Assembly: GCA_945946745.1 (NCBI GenBank)
Contig: CAMEWZ010000059.1
Span: forward strand, 1-9,577
Length of the DNA stretch: 9,577 nt
Direction: 5' to 3'
Source: an uncultured Clostridia bacterium
GTDB taxonomy: Bacteria; Bacillota; Clostridia; Oscillospirales; Oscillospiraceae
The translations under genes and the position numbers were made by a program. Positions 5,366 through 9,577 of this stretch are shown here, piece by piece (the stretch's first letter is position 1; each line of letters begins with the position of its first letter). A model generated the notes under the pieces. That model did not search any database and was not told the origin of the DNA. It saw nothing but the letters and a program-made list of their open reading frames with translations.

Positions 5366-6865
5366 CTACCCTACCGGGATCAGCAGCATCTGGTTGGGTA
5401 ACGGCTCCTCCTGCAAGCCGTTGGCCTTTCGAATGGCTTCTACCGTGGAATTGCTGGTCTTTGCGATGTCCCACAGCCGATCCTCGCCGGAGCGGCGGAG
5501 AATCAGAGACGGACGGTTGGGATCCTGCTTTCGCTCCTCCCCTGTCACCAAACCGGTGACCATGGGAAATTCCTGTCTGGCAGAAGCTGTCACTTCCAAA
5601 GGCAATTCCGTCTTCACCGTGATGGTTCCGTCGCCAAGCATGGCCTGGGGTTCCGCCATCTGCATGGGAACAGCCAAAATCCGGCTGTTTTCATCGGCTG
5701 GCACATGCTGTTTTCCCTCCCAGCGGCTGGATGCCCCCTGGAGGCTGCCGTCCTCGCCGTAATAAAGCACTTGAACCGAACCCGGCGTTTCCAGCTCCAC
5801 GCCCTGCTCCACCCGCCGCTGCCTTGGGAAGTCCGGAGTAAACCCCGCATCCGCCACCACATTTCCCGCCCCTGGCAGGCTCTGCTCTCCATAGACGGTC
5901 TCCCGGCGGGTATCCAGAACCACCGGCAGCTCCAGCATCTGGGTTTGCATGGTCAGCTCCTGGGTAGGGCTGTAAGCATCCTCCACCAATTCCAGCGGCA
6001 GCTTATCGGTAATTACGAACTGCGCCGCAATGCCGCACTTCAAATGCAGGCGTCCCGTCTCATCCCGCTCCAGCTCCAGACTGGTAGGCATCAGCTGGAT
6101 ATCCGCCTGGGCATCCGTTCCGTGCTCCTGCTCCAGCTCCGCGAATTGGGAGAAGGGCAGGGAAAAATCCCAGCTGTGCAGCTGTCCCTGGGTGCTGCAA
6201 TACAGCACATGCACTTCCCCGCTGCCCCGAAACACCACCTTGCTGGAAAGCACCTTTTTGTCCGTCAGAACCGGATTCAGCCGGTAATACGCCAGCTTCT
6301 CCGGAACCGGTGCGGAATCCGGCAGGGTCAGATCCTCCTCCAACAAAAACGCCTTTTCCCCAGCCTCTTTGGGCAGTCTGACCGGGTAACTGCTGTGAAG
6401 CAGCTGGATATCCCCGGGAACCTTGTCCGGCAAATAGGTTTCCGCGTCTGCCCGGGAAAATGCCTCCGCCAGCGCTGCCATCCCCGCCCGCACCATGATC
6501 TTCCGAGCCGACACCATCCGCGCGTCTACAAATCGGGTCAAGCACCGGACGCGGAACGTGCCTTCCGGTGTATTCTCCGGCAGCTCCCAGCGCATTTGGA
6601 AGGGAATCCAGGTTTCCAGGCACTGCTCCGCGGAGCCGTCCTCCGGGGCGTACAGAACCCACACCATCATTCCCGCCGAGGCGGAAATCCCGTCCGAACG
6701 CCATTCCTTTCCCCGGAGAATCGCCTGGCCCCAAGCGGACAGAATCCGGCCGATGTCCGGCATTCCATCCGGCAATTTCCATTCCTGGGTCTGCTCGCTG
6801 TTCTGGATCTCCCGCACCACAGGCTCCAGATAGGCAAACGGCATCTTAGAAAAACGCACTTCCAC
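5366..6865 (-). CDS. SPOCS (DUF3794) and LysM domain protein, SipL-like sporulation protein
   Basis: This 499-aa protein has no signal peptide or membrane segment. Residues 10-100 form a first SPOCS/DUF3794 unit with the typical LPDGMPDIGR (31-40), RGKEW and WVLYAPEDG signatures. Similar beta-rich units follow at roughly 170-300 (with VLSSKVVFRGSGEVHVLY) and 310-440 (with GSVQVLYYGEDGS). A LysM domain closes the protein (453-499, including LWDIAKTSNSTVEAIRKAN). This order and length match clostridial SipL, which binds SpoIVA through its LysM domain and helps anchor the coat to the forespore in the mother cell. Other DUF3794-LysM paralogues exist in Clostridia, so orthology is not certain. The GTG start at 6865 is preceded by AAGGAGTGATC. 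A sigma-E-like promoter lies just upstream. The 49-aa ORF is 66 nt upstream on the same strand. Confidence 0.9.
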   Translation of the reverse strand: MEVRFSKMPFAYLEPVVREIQNSEQTQEWKLPDGMPDIGRILSAWGQAILRGKEWRSDGISASAGMMVWVLYAPEDGSAEQCLETWIPFQMRWELPENTPEGTFRVRCLTRFVDARMVSARKIMVRAGMAALAEAFSRADAETYLPDKVPGDIQLLHSSYPVRLPKEAGEKAFLLEEDLTLPDSAPVPEKLAYYRLNPVLTDKKVLSSKVVFRGSGEVHVLYCSTQGQLHSWDFSLPFSQFAELEQEHGTDAQADIQLMPTSLELERDETGRLHLKCGIAAQFVITDKLPLELVEDAYSPTQELTMQTQMLELPVVLDTRRETVYGEQSLPGAGNVVADAGFTPDFPRQRRVEQGVELETPGSVQVLYYGEDGSLQGASSRWEGKQHVPADENSRILAVPMQMAEPQAMLGDGTITVKTELPLEVTASARQEFPMVTGLVTGEERKQDPNRPSLILRRSGEDRLWDIAKTSNSTVEAIRKANGLQEEPLPNQMLLIPVG

Positions 6866-6900
6866 GATTGGATCACTCCTTATCCCATGTTCGCTGACAC

Positions 6901-6929
6901 AGTATATTCCACTGTGCGCACCAATATGT
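6901..6929 (-). promoter_or_regulatory. Sigma-E-like (mother-cell sporulation) promoter
   Basis: On the minus strand, ACATATT (6923-6929) is followed after 14 nt by AATATACT (6901-6908). From memory the B. subtilis sigma-E consensus is KMATATT and CATACAMT with a 14-15 nt gap; the match is 6 of 7 and 6 of 8. The placement is right: just past the 49-aa ORF and about 35 nt upstream of the SPOCS/LysM start. The gene type is also right, since spore-coat morphogenetic proteins are sigma-E products. No good sigma-A -35 accompanies the same -10. Confidence 0.5.
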
Positions 6930-6931
6930 CC

Positions 6932-7081
6932 CTACCGCCGCCGCATCACGCAAAAGCCCAGAACGATCAACCCCACACCACCGCAGCAGCAGAAAAACCA
7001 GCTCTCCAGGCAATGCCCTAGGATCAAGCCAACGCCAAGTGACAGCATACAGCAGCCATGCAGGTGATTCTTCCGGCACAT
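6932..7081 (-). CDS. Small Cys-rich, two-segment membrane protein (49 aa, unknown function)
   Basis: An ATG at 7081 opens a 49-codon frame ending in TAG. The protein starts MCRKNHLHGCC, has a first hydrophobic segment (about 12-22), a short CLESWFFCCC connector (24-33), a second hydrophobic segment (34-46) and a basic end, MRRR. Eight of 49 residues are Cys. The glycine-rich hydrophobic pattern and basic terminus look like a genuine small membrane protein, and I recall similar clostridial hypothetical proteins, but no function is known to me. The ribosome binding site AGGGGGTG is 5 nt upstream and lies inside the 3' arm of the livF terminator, with the T-run directly touching the ATG. The overlapping 75-codon frame starting at 7100 is a shadow. 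It could be expressed by read-through from liv or from an unseen promoter. Confidence 0.75.
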   Translation of the reverse strand: MCRKNHLHGCCMLSLGVGLILGHCLESWFFCCCGGVGLIVLGFCVMRRR

Positions 7082-7117
7082 AAAAACACCCCCTGCACAT
7101 GCTATGCAGGGGGTGTT
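7082..7117 (-). terminator. Intrinsic terminator of the liv operon
   Basis: On the minus strand a perfect 13-bp stem, AACACCCCCTGCA (7105-7117) with TGCAGGGGGTGTT (7085-7097), closes a 7-nt loop. The U-run TTTTT formed by the last stem bases and 7082-7084 follows. It begins 17 nt after the livF stop codon. Its 3' arm doubles as the Shine-Dalgarno of the 49-aa ORF. Confidence 0.9.
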
Positions 7118-7133
7118 GGGAGTATGCCTTGGG

Positions 7134-7832
7134 TCAGCCGCCCAGATAGGCCTTCTTCACCGCGTCGGAGCTGGCAAGCTCCGCGCCGGTGCCGCTGAGG
7201 GTGATCTTGCCGGTTTCCAGTACGTAAGCCCGATCCGCGATTTGCAGCGCCTTCCGGGCATTCTGCTCCACCAGCAGGATGGTGGTGCCGGTTTTGTGCA
7301 GCTCCTTGATGATGTCAAAAATCTGGTCAACCAGAATGGGCGCCAGGCCCATGGAAGGCTCATCCAGCATCATCAGCTTGGGATGGCTCATCAATGCCCG
7401 GGACATGGCCAGCATCTGCTGCTCACCGCCGGAAAGCGTACCCGCGATTTGCTTGCGCCGCTCCTTCAGCCGGGGAAAATAGTTGAAAACCATTTCCAGA
7501 TCCTTCTGGGAGACCTCTTTGTTGATATACGCGCCCATTTCCAGGTTCTCCTGCACCGTCATCTGTAGGAAAATGCGCCGTCCCTCCGGAACATGGGCCA
7601 GGCCTGTCCGCAAAAGCTGAAAGGCCTCCGTGTGGGCGATATCCTGCCCATCAAAGGTAATGGAGCCGCTGCGGGGGTGCATCAAGCCGGACACCGTCTT
7701 CAAAATGGTGCTCTTGCCCGCGCCGTTGGCGCCGATCAATGCCACAATCTCCCCCTCGCCAACCTCAAAGGACACGCCCTTGATGGCATGGATGGCACCG
7801 TAATAGACATGCATGTCTTCCACTTTCAGCAT
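7134..7832 (-). CDS. livF: Branched-chain amino acid ABC transporter ATP-binding protein LivF
   Basis: This 232-aa cytosolic ATPase energises uptake of leucine, isoleucine and valine (or related HAAT-family substrates) together with LivG, LivH, LivM and a binding protein. Walker A GANGAGKST is at 34-42, the family-specific VPEGRRIF at 81-88, the ABC signature LSGGEQQ at 133-139 and Walker B LMMLDEPSMGLAP at 153-165. A switch His region follows (LLVEQNA). I prefer the ATG at 7832 to the in-frame TTG one codon earlier because AGGAAGGTG lies 7 nt upstream of it. The ATG overlaps the livG stop codon (TGATG), which suggests translational coupling. The gene is the last of the operon and is followed by an intrinsic terminator. 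Confidence 0.96.
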   Translation of the reverse strand: MLKVEDMHVYYGAIHAIKGVSFEVGEGEIVALIGANGAGKSTILKTVSGLMHPRSGSITFDGQDIAHTEAFQLLRTGLAHVPEGRRIFLQMTVQENLEMGAYINKEVSQKDLEMVFNYFPRLKERRKQIAGTLSGGEQQMLAMSRALMSHPKLMMLDEPSMGLAPILVDQIFDIIKELHKTGTTILLVEQNARKALQIADRAYVLETGKITLSGTGAELASSDAVKKAYLGG

Positions 7833-8677
7833 CAATCGTCACCTTCCTCTCTGCCCAGATAGGCCTCGATCACCGCGGGATTGGCCCGCACTTCATCCGG
7901 GGTGCCCTTGGCAATGATTCGTCCGTAATTCACCACAGCGATGGCCTCGCACACGTTCATCACCAGGTTCATATCGTGCTCAATCAAGAAAATTGCGATG
8001 TGGAAGGTATCCCGGATCCGTCGGATCTGGTGCATCAGCTCGGTCGTCTCGCTGGGGTTCATACCGGCGGCAGGCTCATCCAACAGAATGATGGACGGAT
8101 TGGTTGCCAGTGCCCGGACGATCTCCAGGCGGCGCTGGACGCCATAGGGCAGGCTGCCCGCCTTCTGATCTGCCATGTCCGCCAGACCCATAAAGTCCAG
8201 CAGCTCCATAGCCTTTTCATTGGCCTTTTTCTCCGCCGAGTAGTAGCCGGGCAGATGCAGCAGCGAGGACGCAAAGGAGCACTTGATTCCGTTGTGCATG
8301 CCTACCTTGACGTTATCCAGGGCCGTCATATCGGAAAACAAGCGGATATTCTGGAAGGTACGGGCGATGCCCAGCTTGTTGACCTTATAGGTGGGCATCC
8401 CCTTGATGTCAATGCCGTTAATCAGCACAGAGCCACGGGTAGGCTGATACACGCCGGTGAGCAGATTGAAAATCGTGGTCTTACCGGCGCCGTTGGGGCC
8501 GATCAAGCCGGAAATTTCGGTGGGGCCAATGGTGATATTAAAGCCATCCACAGCGGTTAGGCCGCCAAAATCAATGCCCAGATTCCGCACATCCAGCACG
8601 GGCTGCTTGTCTTTATCCTGTTCCCGCAGCAAGGTATAGGAGGGAACCTTCAGAATTTTTTTGCTGTACTCATTCAT
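7832..8677 (-). CDS. livG: Branched-chain amino acid ABC transporter ATP-binding protein LivG
   Basis: This 281-aa ATPase is the partner of LivF on the cytosolic face of the LivHM permease. Walker A GPNGAGKTT is at 60-68, the Q-loop region TFQNIRLF at 107-114, a variant signature LPYGVQRR at 176-183 and Walker B IILLDEPAAGMNP at 196-208. The C-terminal PDEVRANPAVIEAYLGRE is typical of LivG. About 25 residues at the N-terminus (MNEYSKKILKVPS onward) precede the ABC core and make it slightly longer than the usual 250-260 aa. The start is well supported: AAGGAGGTG ends 7 nt upstream of the ATG, with no later start as good. It overlaps the livM end by 8 nt and livF by 1 nt. Confidence 0.96.
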   Translation of the reverse strand: MNEYSKKILKVPSYTLLREQDKDKQPVLDVRNLGIDFGGLTAVDGFNITIGPTEISGLIGPNGAGKTTIFNLLTGVYQPTRGSVLINGIDIKGMPTYKVNKLGIARTFQNIRLFSDMTALDNVKVGMHNGIKCSFASSLLHLPGYYSAEKKANEKAMELLDFMGLADMADQKAGSLPYGVQRRLEIVRALATNPSIILLDEPAAGMNPSETTELMHQIRRIRDTFHIAIFLIEHDMNLVMNVCEAIAVVNYGRIIAKGTPDEVRANPAVIEAYLGREEGDD

Positions 8678-9577
8678 TCGTGCCCACCTCCTTCTTCTTT
8701 TTAAAGATGCCCGTGATCTTTTCCGTCACAACGGACATATGCTCCTTCACCTTGGGCGACCAGGTAAACAGCATCACCAGAATCAGCACAATGGCATACA
8801 GGATCATGCGGTAATCCTGCAAGCCACGCATGGCCTCCGGCAGCACATACAGCACGGTTGCGGAGATCACGCTGCCCAGGATATTGCCCATGCCGCCCAG
8901 CACCACGAAGACCAGGATATTGATGGAGGTATTGAAGTTGAACTTGGTAGCGGTGACAGAGGAATAATTGAGGCCGAACAGAGCACCGGCCATACCCGCC
9001 AAGAACGCGGACACCACGAAGGCCTTCATCCGGAAAGCCGTCACATTGATGCCCACGGACTCCGCCGCGATCCGATTGTCCCGAACCGCCTTGATGGCCC
9101 GGCCTTCCTTGGAATGGATGAGGTTCAGCACCACGAACAGGGTAAACAGCACCAGAACGAAGCCCATGGTAAAGGTCGCCAGCTTCTGGATGCCCGTCGC
9201 GCCCATGGGGCCGTTGATAATATACTTACCACCGGCAGCCAGCTTCATTTTGCTGGTGGAGATGGCCATGTGAAAACCATTTTCGTCCGTCCCCACATAG
9301 GTATTGCCGACGATATTCTTCATGATCTCACCAAAGGCCAGCGTCACGATGGCCAGATAGTCGCCCCGCAGACGCAGCACGGGAATGCCGATCAAAAAGC
9401 CTACCAATCCGGCCAGGATGCCGCCGCCAATCATGGCGCACAGCAGCCGCAGGGTATCGCTGGCAATATAGTCCTTCAGCACCGCTGCGATGACAATGCC
9501 GGAGAAAGCGCCGATGCCCATAAAGCCCGCATGGCCCAGGCTCAGCTCGCCGCAGACGCCCACCAGCAGGTTCAGCG
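8670..9577 (-). CDS. livM: Branched-chain amino acid ABC transporter permease LivM (5' end outside window)
   Basis: The frame is open to the right window edge (LNLLVGVCGELSLGHAG...), so the true start lies beyond 9577; the Met-like codon at 9563 is an internal GTG. About 301 residues are visible, with the LivM hallmarks GELSLGHAGFMGIGAF, the G-D-Y-L-A-I-V-T-L-A-F-G-E-I stretch, the long loop followed by AIKAVRDNRIAAESVGINV (coupling-helix region contacting the ATPases), and LAGMAGALFGLNY. Many hydrophobic segments fit a polytopic inner-membrane permease. The C-terminus is a basic, cytosolic KITGIFKKKKEVGTNE tail. Its stop overlaps the livG start. LivH and a substrate-binding protein are expected upstream, outside the window. 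Confidence 0.95.
   Translation of the reverse strand, partial: LNLLVGVCGELSLGHAGFMGIGAFSGIVIAAVLKDYIASDTLRLLCAMIGGGILAGLVGFLIGIPVLRLRGDYLAIVTLAFGEIMKNIVGNTYVGTDENGFHMAISTSKMKLAAGGKYIINGPMGATGIQKLATFTMGFVLVLFTLFVVLNLIHSKEGRAIKAVRDNRIAAESVGINVTAFRMKAFVVSAFLAGMAGALFGLNYSSVTATKFNFNTSINILVFVVLGGMGNILGSVISATVLYVLPEAMRGLQDYRMILYAIVLILVMLFTWSPKVKEHMSVVTEKITGIFKKKKEVGTNE

Noticed and set aside
4959..5474. 171-codon minus-strand open frame in the gene-free gap
   Set aside because: It runs through the end of the SPOCS/LysM gene, the GC hairpin and the long inverted repeat. It has no family resemblance and no good ribosome binding site.
5705..7021. 438-codon plus-strand open frame
   Set aside because: It is antisense to the SPOCS/LysM gene, has no recognisable domain, and runs through the sigma-E-like promoter region and into the small ORF. 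It is a by-product of GC-biased codons.
6873..7100. 75-codon minus-strand frame starting at 7100
   Set aside because: Its start lies inside the terminator loop, it has no proper ribosome binding site and it overlaps the 49-aa ORF in another frame, which has a good site and a membrane-protein pattern.

Overview
The window looks like a chromosomal segment of a GC-rich, endospore-forming member of the Firmicutes, probably class Clostridia and plausibly an Oscillospiraceae/Ruminococcaceae-type gut bacterium. The grounds are a SPOCS (DUF3794)-LysM sporulation-type protein, a DUF951 protein, strong AGGAGG-type ribosome binding sites, intrinsic terminators and GC-rich third codon positions. The placement is inferred from gene content, not from a marker gene. 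Almost everything is on the minus strand, so transcription runs from high to low coordinates. The only plus-strand gene is a truncated C-terminus at the left edge.

Right part (7082-9577): the tail of a branched-chain amino acid ABC transporter operon, livM (cut by the window edge), livG and livF, with overlapping genes and an intrinsic terminator. Next (5320-6929) comes a small Cys-rich membrane protein of 49 aa, whose Shine-Dalgarno lies inside the 3' arm of that terminator. It is followed by a SipL-like SPOCS/LysM protein, preceded by a sequence resembling a mother-cell sigma-E promoter.

Middle (3999-5319): a roughly 470-bp gene-free stretch contains an imperfect inverted repeat with two 83-nt arms and a 5-nt loop (5020-5190), either a MITE-like element or a structured RNA. 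It is followed by a TSUP (TauE/SafE) anion permease and its terminator.

Left part (1-4027): a clear sigma-A promoter drives a CobW-family (COG0523) GTPase with a His/Asp/Glu/Cys-rich metal-binding insert. A second, divergent CobW-like NTPase follows 3 nt downstream; its C-terminus resembles the YcgQ/TIGR03943 (DUF1980) C-terminal domain. Then come rarA (replication-fork AAA+ ATPase) and a 64-aa DUF951 zinc-ribbon-like protein. A 75-bp inverted-repeat element overlaps the rarA stop codon. A bidirectional terminator separates this group from the convergent gene at the edge.

Most of the window is ordinary core or near-core genome. The least explained items are the CobW / CobW-DUF1980 pair, the 171-nt inverted repeat, the small Cys-rich ORF with its terminator-embedded ribosome binding site, and the 75-bp palindromic element.
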